Of a stretch of 64,000 nt of DNA, positions 17,994 to 27,453 are shown piece by piece. How positions within the stretch are numbered: the first letter of the stretch is position 1; every line of letters begins with the position of its first letter. The notes beneath the pieces are model-generated. The model did not search any database and was not told the origin of the DNA. It saw nothing but the letters and a program-made list of their open reading frames with translations. The stretch spans positions 4,928,001 through 4,992,000 of the forward strand of contig NZ_CP022529.1 of NCBI RefSeq assembly GCF_002237595.1, written 5' to 3'. Origin of the DNA: Labrenzia sp. VG12 (GTDB taxonomy: Bacteria > Pseudomonadota > Alphaproteobacteria > Rhizobiales > Stappiaceae). The position numbers and the translations under genes are program-made.

Positions 17994-19873
17994 CAGGCGG
18001 TCTCCGGATGCAGCTTGACGATGTCGGCGCTGGAGGTTTTCAGCGCCTGCCGGATCTGGCGGGCTATGGTGCGGGCGGTGATTGGCGTCCCGGAGTAATT
18101 CAGGACCGAAGTCAGCTTGTCTGGCGCGATATGGCACTCGTTCATGATCAGCTGGCGCATCTGGCCATCCCGGTTCTGCTCGATCACGAAGACCAGGTCA
18201 TGCTCATGCACGAAGGTATCCAGGCTTTCGTGGAAGGGGAAAGCACGAATGCGCATGACGTCTATCGGATAGCCTTCCGCGGCCAGGATCTCGACCGCCT
18301 CATAAGACGGTGAGGCGGAGGTGCCGAAAAAGAGTGCGCCGAGCTTCAACTTGGTTTTCGGTTTCTTCACGGGGATCGGGTCATGCACCTTGGGTTTCGG
18401 CACATAGGACTTGGCGGTCTCGAACTTGCGCAGCAGGCGGTCGACATTGAGAACGTAGTCGTCACCCTTTTCCGAATAGACCGCCATCTCGTTTTTGGAC
18501 GAACCGCGCGTGAAGAACGCACCCTTGTCTGGATGGGTGCCGGGCAGGGTGCGATAACAGATGCCGTCGCCGTCAACATCACGGTAGCGGCCCCACCCTT
18601 CCGCTTCTTCCAGCGCGTCGGCATCCAGAACCTTGCCGCGGCTCATCTCGTAACTGTCGTCCCACACCAGCGGCGGTGACATCCAGTCATTCATGCCGAG
18701 ATCGAGATCCGACATCATGATCACCGGTGTCTGCAGCTGTTCGGCAAGGTCAAAGGCCTGCACGGTCATGTCGAAACATTCGCGCGGTGTCGCCGGAAAG
18801 AGCAGTACATGTTTGGTGTCGCCGTGGCTGGCATAGGCGGCCGCCAGAATGTCCGATTGCTGGCTGCGGGTCGGCATGCCGGTAGAGGGACCGGAGCGCT
18901 GCACGTCGATCAGCACGACGGGCAGCTCCGCGAAATAGGCAAGGCCCAGGAACTCGCTCATCAAGGACAGGCCCGGTCCCGAAGTGGCCGTGAAGGCGCG
19001 GGCCCCGTTCCAGCTGGCGCCGACGACAATGCCCATCGCCGCCAGTTCGTCTTCCGCCTGCAGGATTGCGAAATTGCGTTTGCCGGTCCCCGGATCGATC
19101 CGCATCCGTTCGGCGTATTTGGAAAAGGCATCGACGACCGACGTCGACGGTGTGATCGGATACCAGGCGGCCACCGTTGCCCCGCCATAGATCGCGCCAA
19201 GGGCAGCGGCCGTGTTGCCGTTCATCAGGATGTGCTGGCTTTCGCGGATATGCGGCGCGTCATTGATGCTCGGGTCGAGCCGGATCGGCAGTGGGCAGTT
19301 GAAATTGTCCTGGGCATATTGATAGCCCATCTCCAGTGCATGCACGTTGGGCGAGATCAGCTTTTCCTTGCCCTTGAACTGGTCGTTCAGAAGGTCCTTC
19401 AGGATTGAGAACTTGACGTCGAGCAGCGCCGCGAGGGCGCCGACATAAACGACGTTTTTCAGGAGCTGCTGCAGCCGCGCGACCTTGAATTCCTTCATGC
19501 ACATTTCGGTCAGGGGAATGCCGAAATAGCTGATGTCGTCGCGGTGCAGATGCGGAGCCAGCGGCCGGGTGGAATCATAGACGAAATATCCGCCAGGCCC
19601 GACACTGGCGATGTCGTCTTCCATGGTCTGCGGATTGACGCAGAGCATCAGGTCGACACCGCCGCGGCGGCCGAGATAGCCCTTGGAACTGACCCGGACC
19701 TCGTACCAGGTCGGCAGGCCCTGGATGTTGGAGGGGAAAATGTTGCGCGGGCTCACCGGAATGCCCATCCGGAAGATCGCCTTGGCAAAGAGGTGGTTGG
19801 CGGAGGCCGAGCCGGTGCCGTTCACATTGGCGAACTTCACCACGAAATCGTTGATGCCCTTGATCTGTTTCAT
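17993..19873 (-). CDS. 2-oxoacid:acceptor oxidoreductase, fused gamma-alpha subunit
   Basis: A 626-residue fusion. The gamma domain comes first (about 1-190, NGTGSASANHLFAKA), followed by the alpha/pyrimidine-binding domain with the diagnostic YPITPST motif, QAEDELAAMG and TSGPGLSLMSE. Gamma-alpha fusions are the KorA type of 2-oxoglutarate:ferredoxin oxidoreductase. The start ATG at 19873 overlaps the upstream stop codon, as does the downstream junction, so the three genes are tightly coupled. The upstream FeS/flavin subunit suggests electron exchange with NAD(P)H, letting an aerobe use this oxygen-sensitive enzyme class. Confidence 0.87.
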   Translation of the reverse strand: MKQIKGINDFVVKFANVNGTGSASANHLFAKAIFRMGIPVSPRNIFPSNIQGLPTWYEVRVSSKGYLGRRGGVDLMLCVNPQTMEDDIASVGPGGYFVYDSTRPLAPHLHRDDISYFGIPLTEMCMKEFKVARLQQLLKNVVYVGALAALLDVKFSILKDLLNDQFKGKEKLISPNVHALEMGYQYAQDNFNCPLPIRLDPSINDAPHIRESQHILMNGNTAAALGAIYGGATVAAWYPITPSTSVVDAFSKYAERMRIDPGTGKRNFAILQAEDELAAMGIVVGASWNGARAFTATSGPGLSLMSEFLGLAYFAELPVVLIDVQRSGPSTGMPTRSQQSDILAAAYASHGDTKHVLLFPATPRECFDMTVQAFDLAEQLQTPVIMMSDLDLGMNDWMSPPLVWDDSYEMSRGKVLDADALEEAEGWGRYRDVDGDGICYRTLPGTHPDKGAFFTRGSSKNEMAVYSEKGDDYVLNVDRLLRKFETAKSYVPKPKVHDPIPVKKPKTKLKLGALFFGTSASPSYEAVEILAAEGYPIDVMRIRAFPFHESLDTFVHEHDLVFVIEQNRDGQMRQLIMNECHIAPDKLTSVLNYSGTPITARTIARQIRQALKTSSADIVKLHPETA

Positions 19874-21663
19874 TTGACATTCACCAGGTTGGGCGTGGCC
19901 TTGGCCATGTTGTAGAAGAACATCTGCATGTCCCAGGCAGCTGTCGGGCAGCGCTCGGCACAGAGGCCGCAATGAAGGCACATGTCCTCGTCCTTCACCA
20001 TCACGCGGCCTGTCGGCAGCGTGCCGGAAACGTAAAGATCCTGCTCGAGATTTTCCGCCGGCACCATCAGCTTGGCGCGCAGCTCCGGCTCCGGCGCATT
20101 GCCGGTAAAGGTGATGCAACTCGTCGGGCAGATATCGGAACAGGCATCGCACTCAATGCAGTTGGAATCGGTGAACACCGTCTGTGCATCGCAGTTGAGA
20201 CAGCGCTCCGCCTCGATAAAGGCCGTCTCCGCATCAAAGCCGAGCTCCACCTCGACCATGCGGTCACTGAGCGATTTCTTGAGATCTTCCAGCGGCACGA
20301 TCTTGCGCTCGTCGGTGATCGGAATGGAATCGTAGCTCCATTCGTGAATGCCCATCTTCTGACCGATCAGGGTGACATGGGGCGGCGGGCGCTGAGACAG
20401 GTCCTTGCCCTGGCAATAAAGATCGATGGAAACGGCCGCCTTGTGGCCATGGGCAACGGCGGTGATGATGTTGGACGGGCCGAAGGCGGAATCGCCGCCA
20501 AAAAACACTTCCTTGCGGGTCGACTGGAAGGTCTCGTCGTCATTGATGATCGGCGTGCCCCAGCTGGTGAAACGGATGCCGGTTTCCTTCTCGATCCAGG
20601 GGAAGGCGTTTTCCTGGCCAATCGCGATGATGACGTCGTCGCAGGGCACGAATTCGGGCTCTTCGCCGGTCGAGACAAGTTCGCGGCGGCCATCGTCGTG
20701 ATAGACCGCCGTCACCTTGTCGAAGGTCATGCCGGTGAGCTTGCCGTTTTCGACCACGAATTCGCACGGCACATGATTGTCGAGGATCGGAATGCCCTCA
20801 TGCATCGCGTCTTCCTTCTCCCAGGGAGACGCCTTCATGTCTGCGAAGGGACTGCGCACGATCACCTTCACGTCCTCGCCGCCGAGACGGCGCGAGGTGC
20901 GGCAGCAATCCATGGCGGTGTTGCCGCCGCCGAGCACGATCACCCGCTTGCCGATCTCCTTGATATGCTCAAAGGCGACGCTGGCCAGCCAGTTGATGCC
21001 GATATGGATATTGGCATCGGCTTCCTGGCGGCCGGGCAGTTTCGGCAGGTCGCGTCCACGCGGGGCCCCCGAACCGACAAAGATCGCGTCATAGCCTTTG
21101 GTCAGCATCTCGGCCATGCTGTCGACATAGGTGTCGAACACGGTCGTGATGCCCATGTCGAGGATGTAGCCGATTTCTTCGTCGAGCACGGTTTCCGGCA
21201 GCCGGAAGGACGGGATCTGGCTGCGCATGAAGCCGCCGCCCTTGGCCTGTTCATCATAGAGATGCAGCTCGTAGCCAAGCGGGGCGAGGTCCCGGGCCAC
21301 CGTCAGCGAGGCGGGACCGGCTCCGATCAGGGCGACCTTCTTGCCGTTGCGCGGTCCGGCCTTGGGCAGCATGTCGGCAACTTCGTCCTTGAAGTCGGCA
21401 GCCACACGTTTCAGCCGGCAGATGGCGACGGGTTCAGCCTCGACGCGCCCGCGCCGGCAAGCGGGTTCGCAAGGGCGGTCGCAGGTCCGGCCCAGCACGC
21501 CGGGAAAGACGTTGCTTTCCCAGTTGATCAGATAGGCATCGGTATAGCGTTGCTGGGCAATCAGGCGGATATAGGCAGGCACCGGAGTGTGTGCCGGGCA
21601 GGCATACTGGCAGTCGACGACCTTATGGAAATATTCCGGGTTCGTCGCGTCTGTGGCTTGCAT
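19870..21663 (-). CDS. FAD/NAD(P)-dependent FeS oxidoreductase, GltD-like with C-terminal ferredoxin
   Basis: A 597-residue protein, the first gene of the oxidoreductase operon. The N-terminal cysteines (CQYACPAHTP, CDRPCEPACRRG) resemble glutamate synthase small subunit and dihydropyrimidine dehydrogenase clusters. An FAD motif (LIGAGPASL), an NAD(P) motif (LGGGNTAMDC) and a second FAD contact (GDSAFGPSNI) follow. The last 100 residues hold a 2[4Fe-4S] ferredoxin with CIECDACSDICP and CLHCGLCAERCP. It can carry electrons from the 2-oxoacid subunits to NAD(P)+, or the reverse. The ATG at 21663 follows a purine-rich GGGGAGAGACAAGG leader. Confidence 0.85.
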   Translation of the reverse strand: MQATDATNPEYFHKVVDCQYACPAHTPVPAYIRLIAQQRYTDAYLINWESNVFPGVLGRTCDRPCEPACRRGRVEAEPVAICRLKRVAADFKDEVADMLPKAGPRNGKKVALIGAGPASLTVARDLAPLGYELHLYDEQAKGGGFMRSQIPSFRLPETVLDEEIGYILDMGITTVFDTYVDSMAEMLTKGYDAIFVGSGAPRGRDLPKLPGRQEADANIHIGINWLASVAFEHIKEIGKRVIVLGGGNTAMDCCRTSRRLGGEDVKVIVRSPFADMKASPWEKEDAMHEGIPILDNHVPCEFVVENGKLTGMTFDKVTAVYHDDGRRELVSTGEEPEFVPCDDVIIAIGQENAFPWIEKETGIRFTSWGTPIINDDETFQSTRKEVFFGGDSAFGPSNIITAVAHGHKAAVSIDLYCQGKDLSQRPPPHVTLIGQKMGIHEWSYDSIPITDERKIVPLEDLKKSLSDRMVEVELGFDAETAFIEAERCLNCDAQTVFTDSNCIECDACSDICPTSCITFTGNAPEPELRAKLMVPAENLEQDLYVSGTLPTGRVMVKDEDMCLHCGLCAERCPTAAWDMQMFFYNMAKATPNLVNVK

Positions 21664-21913
21664 GTCCTTGTCTCTCCCCTCAAGGTCGATGCATCTGCCG
21701 CAAATTAAAGCGCGCCAAAATCGCTTGTGTAAAGGTGGCAATGGCCTTGGATGGCGTTTTTGTGACGGTTTGGCAGCAAACGTCGCGAGATCAAATGGCT
21801 GCCTCTCTTCTCCGCCGCCAGATGCGCATGATGTTGCGCTGCCGCAAAGCAAGGACTGTTGAAGTGGCTGTGCCCGTTGCTCAAGTGACCATGGACAAGA
21901 TGACCTCTTGGGC

Positions 21914-23149
21914 TTAATCACGCTTGTTCAGCCAAGCGGTCAGCTGATCGGTAGCCCGCTTTGGGCCAAGGGTCATCCGGTAGAAGTCAAACAGACCGGG
22001 TTTGATGGACGCTAGAAAATAGCAGAAATGCAAAGGGAAAAATCGGCGGCGCAAATAACGGTATTGCTGCGCGCTCATCCGGTCTGGGACACAAATGCTG
22101 AAACGCCGCGGTTCCGGCAAGATCTCGCCCGGAGTGTCGTTGAGCGCGTAGCGCGCCACGGGTGGTGTGCGCCCGCCGCAAATAGGGTCATGGGGTGAAT
22201 AGAGGTCGGTCCAGTCCACACCCGAACGCGCGACGGTCCTCATCGCTTCCCCAAATCCGTGCCCGGCGCCATAACCGCCGAGGCAATCGAAGGCCGGTCC
22301 GAGTGTCACAAACGCAAAGCCGCCTTGTCGATGTACGATGTCCGGTCTGCGGCGCAGCACAGCCGCCAGAATGTAGATGGCAACGAACGTGCCGCAACTA
22401 TGTGAGACGAACACGACGTCTTCGTCCGCGTCCGCCTGCTCCGTCATGGCAACGATCACGTCGGCGCACTCTTCGACTCTTTCCAGCATGTGCGGGTGTT
22501 GGTTGAACGCAAGTCTTGAAATGAAGTGCCAGCTGTTGACCAGATATCGGAAGTAGGACTTTCGTTCCAGTAGTCTTACAAGACCATAGACGGCCGCCAT
22601 CCAGAGACCACTGCATGCCAGAAGCATCGCCCAGGAGACCGCTTGCGCCTGGTCTGGTGGCGCAATTGCAGTCGCCAGAGACAGGATGAACGGTGCCAGC
22701 AACAACGGCGGCAGAAGACTGGCAAGCACATAGAGAATGAGGCCGACGGCGGGGTAGAGGCAAAAAATGGCATGTGCCCAATTGCTTTTCCAGACGCGGA
22801 AATAGCCGCCTGCTTGGGCAAATCGGGAGAAGGACCGGAACCCGTCCAACAGGGTCCTTGGCCAGAAGCGTTCAAAGTCCGGCTTTATCACATCCCGCCA
22901 GCTGAGTTGCACAAACCGCGCCTTCACGGTCTGTTCCGGCCAATTCACCTTGGCCTCCCAAAACGCGGTGTCCCCACCAGGATCAAGATCGTCCCTGAGC
23001 GGTGTCAGGTCACCTTCGACCTTGTTCAGTTTCAGGAACGCCTTGAGTTCCTTGTAGATCAGAAGAGACGTCTGTCGCGGTGGTCGAAGGTCATATCCCG
23101 GAAAGTACAGTGTCAGTCGTTTTCTTGTCTTTTTTTCTATGGTGTCCAC
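21914..23149 (-). CDS. Membrane-associated alpha/beta-hydrolase-like protein
   Basis: A 411-residue protein without a firm family. After a basic N-terminal domain there are two or three hydrophobic helices (about 140-200, including GLILYVLASLLPPLLLAPFI and the next stretch). A segment like a nucleophile elbow follows (VVFVSHSCGTF, about 247-257; S-H-S-C-G matches xHSxG), as do HDPICGG and a late Phe/Tyr-rich region. This suggests a membrane-bound serine esterase or lipase with cytoplasmic catalytic domain. The start is GTG at 23149 with only a weak ribosome site. It is a single gene, transcribed divergently from panC. Confidence 0.6.
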   Translation of the reverse strand: MDTIEKKTRKRLTLYFPGYDLRPPRQTSLLIYKELKAFLKLNKVEGDLTPLRDDLDPGGDTAFWEAKVNWPEQTVKARFVQLSWRDVIKPDFERFWPRTLLDGFRSFSRFAQAGGYFRVWKSNWAHAIFCLYPAVGLILYVLASLLPPLLLAPFILSLATAIAPPDQAQAVSWAMLLACSGLWMAAVYGLVRLLERKSYFRYLVNSWHFISRLAFNQHPHMLERVEECADVIVAMTEQADADEDVVFVSHSCGTFVAIYILAAVLRRRPDIVHRQGGFAFVTLGPAFDCLGGYGAGHGFGEAMRTVARSGVDWTDLYSPHDPICGGRTPPVARYALNDTPGEILPEPRRFSICVPDRMSAQQYRYLRRRFFPLHFCYFLASIKPGLFDFYRMTLGPKRATDQLTAWLNKRD

Positions 23150-23452
23150 TCACTTTGCCGCCAGTTTCCGATGCGGGATTCGCGCAAGAGGCTGTCATTT
23201 AACTTGGAGTGCGAGCACGGGACAAGCTGCCATGGCGCTCAGGCAGTTCTCTTTCAGTGGCTTTAAAAGGAAATCAATTCGGAAACACGACCCAAGCAGG
23301 AGCAGCACCCCGGTGGCGTCGAATTGGCCCCCTCGGATTGACGTCAGTTGTTGCATTGCACCAGCAACTGGACTTTTCGGCGTGCCTCATTATGCTGCAC
23401 CTGCGAAAAGAACGGCCGATGCGGGAACAACGGCCGCGGGAGGAAATGCATC
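23150..23452. other. Intergenic region between hydrolase-like gene and panC
   Basis: A region of about 300 bases holding the divergent promoters. A TTGACG hexamer at 23338-23343 is a possible -35 box toward panC, but no good -10 partner was found. No hairpin or riboswitch was recognised. Confidence 0.4.
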
Positions 23453-24316
23453 ATGAAAATCTGCCGGACCAGGGCGGAGCTGCGCACACTTGTGCGGGAC
23501 TGGAAGCGCGCGGGCGAAACGGTGGGCCTCGTGCCGACCATGGGCTATCTCCATGAAGGTCACCTTGGGCTGGTACGTCTTGCGCGCCAAAAGGCCGACC
23601 GGGTCATCACCACCATTTTTGTCAATCCGACCCAGTTCGGCCCGAACGAAGATCTCGGCACCTATCCGCGCGACGAAGCGCGCGACCAGGCCCTGCTGGA
23701 GGCCGAAGGTGTCGATGCGGTCTTCCTGCCGAGCGTTGAAGAGATGTATGGCGCAGGCGGCGACACCTTTGTCGATGTACCCGGACTTGCCGGCATCCTG
23801 CAGGGCGCGCTACGGCCCGGTCATTTCCGAGGTGTCGCCACCGTCGTCACCAAGCTCTTCAACATCGCCACGCCCGATTTCGCGGTTTTTGGCGAGAAGG
23901 ACTATCAGCAGCTGACGCTGATCCGGCAAATGGTCCGGGATCTGGACATGCCGCTGGAGATCCTTGCCCATCCAACCGTGCGCGAGGCCGACGGTCTGGC
24001 CATGTCCTCCCGCAATGTGCGGCTCACACCGGAGCATCGCCAGGAAGCCTTGGCGCTGTCCCGCTCGCTAGACCGGGCAGAGGAACTGGCAAAGACCGGC
24101 CCATTGCTGGCGGATCTGGAAGCGGCCATCTGGGCAGAGCTCGCCACCGCGCCGTCGGCTGACGTGAAAAGCGTCGATATCCGAGATGCGGAGACCCTGG
24201 CCGAGCTCTCCGGTCCCGTCATTCGTCCTGCCGTCGTTCTGCTTGCCGTGCGTTTCGGCGCTGTTCTCCTGATCGACCAGCGCGTTGTCGCGCAAACAAC
24301 CGTTCAAGACGCCTGA
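23453..24316 (+). CDS. panC: Pantothenate synthetase (pantoate--beta-alanine ligase)
   Basis: A 287-residue enzyme that joins pantoate and beta-alanine with ATP in vitamin B5/CoA synthesis. The family's PTMGYLHEGHL motif (about residues 29-39) carries the HxGH nucleotide-binding signature. FVNPTQFGPNEDL, FGEKDYQQL, and DGLAMSSRN with the KMSKS-like loop follow in order. Length is typical. The start at 23453 has GGGAGGAAA before it; longer in-frame versions lack a ribosome site. panB follows after 35 bases and forms the expected operon. Confidence 0.96.
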   Translation: MKICRTRAELRTLVRDWKRAGETVGLVPTMGYLHEGHLGLVRLARQKADRVITTIFVNPTQFGPNEDLGTYPRDEARDQALLEAEGVDAVFLPSVEEMYGAGGDTFVDVPGLAGILQGALRPGHFRGVATVVTKLFNIATPDFAVFGEKDYQQLTLIRQMVRDLDMPLEILAHPTVREADGLAMSSRNVRLTPEHRQEALALSRSLDRAEELAKTGPLLADLEAAIWAELATAPSADVKSVDIRDAETLAELSGPVIRPAVVLLAVRFGAVLLIDQRVVAQTTVQDA

Positions 24317-24351
24317 TCCGCCATGTCATATGTCTTCAGAAAGGATGCCGC

Positions 24352-25161
24352 ATGAGCACCCAGTCCAAAGTCCGCCGTATCACGGCGCCTCAGATCACAA
24401 GGCGCAAGGGAGGCGATCCGATCGTGTCGCTGACCTCCTATCACGCGCATACGGCGGCCATTGTTGACAAATATGCCGATTTCGTTCTGGTCGGCGACAG
24501 TCTCGGCATGGTCATGCATGGCATGGAATCGACCGTTGGCGTGTCCCTCGACCTGATGATCATGCATGGCAAGGCGGTGGTGCGCGGCACCGAGCGGGCG
24601 CTGGTTGTCGTCGACATGCCCTTCGGCACCTATGAAGAAAGCCCGGCGGAAGCCTTCCGCAACGCAGCCCGGGTGATGAAGGAAACCCAGTGCGGAGCCG
24701 TCAAGCTGGAAGGCGGCGTGCGCATGGCCGAGACGATCCGGTTTCTGACCGAACGCGGCGTGCCGGTGATGGCCCATATCGGCCTGACACCGCAATCGGT
24801 GCATGTCATGGGCGGCTTCAAGACCCAGGGGCGCAAGGAGACCGACTGGGATCAGCATTTCGAGGATGCCAAGGCCGTCACCGAAGCAGGCGCTTTTTCG
24901 GTGGTACTGGAGGGCATGGTCGAGCCGCTCGCCGCCCGGATCACGAAGGAGATACCGATCCCGACCATCGGCATTGGTGCTTCGGCCGAATGCGACGGTC
25001 AGATCCTGGTGCTGGAGGACATGCTCGGCCTCAACCCGACCCCGCCGAAATTCGTCAAGGTCTATGGTGACCTCGGTGGCCAGATCGAAGCCGCGGTGAA
25101 AGCCTATGCAGACGACGTCAAGGACCGCACATTCCCGGGAGATGAGCAGGTTTACCGATAG
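24352..25161 (+). CDS. panB: 3-methyl-2-oxobutanoate hydroxymethyltransferase
   Basis: A 269-residue ketopantoate hydroxymethyltransferase, the first committed step of pantothenate synthesis, using 5,10-methylene-THF. Motifs are SLTSYHAHTA, VLVGDSLGMVMHG (metal-binding Asp), DMPFGTYE, GAVKLEGG, AHIGLTPQSVH and IGIGASAECDGQILV with the catalytic Glu region. An AAGGA site precedes the ATG. It follows panC by 35 bases; panB usually comes first, so the order is reversed, which is common in alphaproteobacteria. Confidence 0.96.
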   Translation: MSTQSKVRRITAPQITRRKGGDPIVSLTSYHAHTAAIVDKYADFVLVGDSLGMVMHGMESTVGVSLDLMIMHGKAVVRGTERALVVVDMPFGTYEESPAEAFRNAARVMKETQCGAVKLEGGVRMAETIRFLTERGVPVMAHIGLTPQSVHVMGGFKTQGRKETDWDQHFEDAKAVTEAGAFSVVLEGMVEPLAARITKEIPIPTIGIGASAECDGQILVLEDMLGLNPTPPKFVKVYGDLGGQIEAAVKAYADDVKDRTFPGDEQVYR

Positions 25162-25425
25162 GAAGTTCGCGGGATCTGCAATCTTTCCTAGAAGAGAGAA
25201 GGAAGCCCTATCCCCAGGGTAGGTCGGTGATCCCGTTTTGCAGCTAAAACCAGAGCGCTGAACTGGGTAGCGTGTTGGGGTCGGACATTTTTAATAAATA
25301 ATGGTTCAAAATCTCATGGCCTCTTCGAAGCGACTTGCTTTCCGGAAAGGCATTAGATGTTTCCGCTGTCCTTGGAATCTCCCAAGCGCAATCCTGCAGG
25401 CCGCGGAACGAGTGGGGAAGCGCTC

Positions 25426-26202
25426 ATGAAGCTCCTGACGTCCGTGCTGTTCCTGGGTCTTTGGCTTGCCGTTGGCACGGTCGGAACAAGGGCGGACACA
25501 CTCAAGCTCGTGACACTCAGCTACCCGCCCTACGAATACATGGAAGGCGACAAGGTCGAGGGCATTGTCGTGCGGTTGCTGCGGGAGGCATTCGGGCGCC
25601 TTGGGCATGATCTTGAAATCGAGGTCCTGCCGTGGAAGCGGGCTTTGCTGATGGCTCGTCAGGGAAGCGTCGACGGCATCTTCACGGTCTATAAAACCGA
25701 AGAACGGCTCAAGTTCCTGGACTATTCGGAAACGGTAGTCATGCCACAGGTCGTGTCGATCTGGGCCCTTCGGGGAAGCAATCTTCCCTATGACGGAACC
25801 ATGGAAAGCCTGAGCGAGGTGTCGATCGGTGTGGTCCATGGTGTCAGCTACGGCGACAAGGCGGACAAGGCCATCGAGGACGGCACACTCAAAAAACTCG
25901 ACTATGCGCCCAACAGCTCTCACAACATCAAGAAGCTTCTGGCAGGGCGGACCGATGCCGTGATCATGAACCGCTATGGCGCCATTTATCATCTCCGGCT
26001 CCAGGACGGTTTTGACAAGGTCGAGGAATTGCGACCTGAAGTGTCCGCGGTCCCTTCCTATGTCGGCTTCTCAAAGGCGCGTAATCTGAGCGGTCTGCGT
26101 GATCAGTTCGATGAAGTGATGCAGGCCATGATCGAGTCGGGCGATTACAAAAAAATCGTCGACAATTACTACTTTGAGGCGTTGCCGGAACAGGATTTCT
26201 GA
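25426..26202 (+). CDS. Secreted substrate-binding protein, SBP_bac_3 type (paralogue 1)
   Basis: A 258-residue periplasmic binding protein with a Sec signal peptide (about 1-23). The mature part has LVTLSYPPYEYMEGD, the core VRLLREAF..LG, VLPWKRAL, GIFTVYKTEERL and LDYSETVVMPQ, and ends with a helix typical of the polar-amino-acid ABC binder family (cluster 3). It is the first of three tandem paralogues, each with its own ribosome site and AT-rich leader, and with no permease or ATPase gene beside them. The ligand is unknown. GGGGAAG precedes the ATG at 25426, which is chosen because it begins the signal peptide. Confidence 0.85.
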   Translation: MKLLTSVLFLGLWLAVGTVGTRADTLKLVTLSYPPYEYMEGDKVEGIVVRLLREAFGRLGHDLEIEVLPWKRALLMARQGSVDGIFTVYKTEERLKFLDYSETVVMPQVVSIWALRGSNLPYDGTMESLSEVSIGVVHGVSYGDKADKAIEDGTLKKLDYAPNSSHNIKKLLAGRTDAVIMNRYGAIYHLRLQDGFDKVEELRPEVSAVPSYVGFSKARNLSGLRDQFDEVMQAMIESGDYKKIVDNYYFEALPEQDF

Positions 26203-26435
26203 TCGAATTTGAGTATTTGTAGCAGTGAGTTGATTTGTATACGTTTGATTAATGAAAGTAATTACGATGCATTACGTTTCGGTTTGTTGATATTTCCTGC
26301 GGTTTCCGGGTAAGTTTTCTTTCATATAAAGGCAATTTATTGAGTTTGGAAGATATTTTTGATGTGATTTTCTAAAGAGTGTTGGTTAGCCTTTTGGTGA
26401 TCGGGGACAATTCTCGCTATCCAGAGGAGGCATCC

Positions 26436-27191
26436 ATGCTCAATCTCGCAAGAACTCTCGGAATTGGAATCGCAGTCATCCTTTTGTCCGTTGCGGCACG
26501 GGCGGAAACGGTGAAACTCGTCACGCTGGAATATCCACCTTACGAATATCAGGCTGGTGACAAGGCCGATGGCATTGCCGTGCGCATCGTTGAAGAAGCG
26601 TTCAAGAAGATGGGCAAGGATGTCAGCATCCAGGTGCTTCCCTGGAAGCGTGCGCTGCACATGACCAAGACCGGCGAAGCCGATGCCATTTTCACGGCCT
26701 ACAAGAACGATGAGCGGGTCAAGTTTCTGGACTATTCGGAAACCGTTTTGATGCCTCAAGTCCTGTCCGTCTGGGTGAAGAAGGGCAGCGAGGTTGCCTT
26801 TGACGGGTCGATGGACAGCATTGCGAGCGCCGATATCGGCCTGGTCGACGGCATCAGCTACGGCGCGACGGTCGACGATGCGATCAAGTCCGGAACGCTG
26901 AAGTCGCTCGACTACGCGCCGGAAAGCTCCAACAACATCAAGAAACTGATGGGTGGGCGCATCGACGCGGTGATCATGAACAAGTACGGCGCGATGCATC
27001 ACCTGAAACAACAGAACGGCCTCGACCAGGTGGTTGAGTTGCAACCGGAAATCTCCTCCGTGCCGTCCTATATTGCGTTCTCGAAGGCCAACAATCTGGC
27101 GGGCATGCGCGATGAACTGGATGGCGTGCTCCAGGAAATGATCGCTTCGGGCGAATACCAGTCCATCATCGACGCCTATTTTGCTGAATGA
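26436..27191 (+). CDS. Secreted substrate-binding protein, SBP_bac_3 type (paralogue 2)
   Basis: A 251-residue paralogue of its neighbours with a clear signal peptide ending in AARA. The shared blocks are KLVTLEYPPYEY, ADGIAVRIVEEAF, VLPWKRALHM, IFTAYKNDER and FLDYSETVLMPQVLSVW, and it ends in IIDAYFAE. The third paralogue is more similar to it than the first. A strong AGAGGAGG site lies just before the ATG. The 230-base leader is markedly AT-rich compared with the surrounding DNA. A strong terminator follows, so this copy can be expressed on its own. Confidence 0.85.
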   Translation: MLNLARTLGIGIAVILLSVAARAETVKLVTLEYPPYEYQAGDKADGIAVRIVEEAFKKMGKDVSIQVLPWKRALHMTKTGEADAIFTAYKNDERVKFLDYSETVLMPQVLSVWVKKGSEVAFDGSMDSIASADIGLVDGISYGATVDDAIKSGTLKSLDYAPESSNNIKKLMGGRIDAVIMNKYGAMHHLKQQNGLDQVVELQPEISSVPSYIAFSKANNLAGMRDELDGVLQEMIASGEYQSIIDAYFAE

Positions 27192-27242
27192 GTGAACCCC
27201 GTCCGGACCGCCCTCCCGGATAAATCACTCAGTCAGCAAAGC

Positions 27243-27274
27243 GCCCGGCTTCCGCACCAACCCGGAAGCCGGGC
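27243..27274 (+). terminator. Rho-independent terminator after binding-protein paralogue 2
   Basis: A perfect 12-bp GC-rich stem (GCCCGGCTTCCG / CGGAAGCCGGGC) with an 8-base loop is followed directly by TTTTCT. It lies 51 bases after the stop codon and separates paralogues 2 and 3 into different transcripts. Confidence 0.9.
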
Positions 27275-27453
27275 TTTTCTGTGCCAGGTGTAGAAACAAT
27301 GCCTTCCACAGAATTTAAGATTTAGATAACAAAAATCGGCATTTTTTACGAAAATATATTTATGAGTCTCGTTAGTTTATTTGAATGTGTGGTTGTTGAG
27401 GATCTTCTTTATAATAAGCAGATAATAGAAATTGAGAGAAGATGGAGGCGTTC

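Noticed and set aside
19972..21708. Plus-strand open frame of 578 codons opposite the GltD-like gene
   Set aside because: The minus-strand protein has complete cofactor motifs and coupled neighbours; the plus frame has none.
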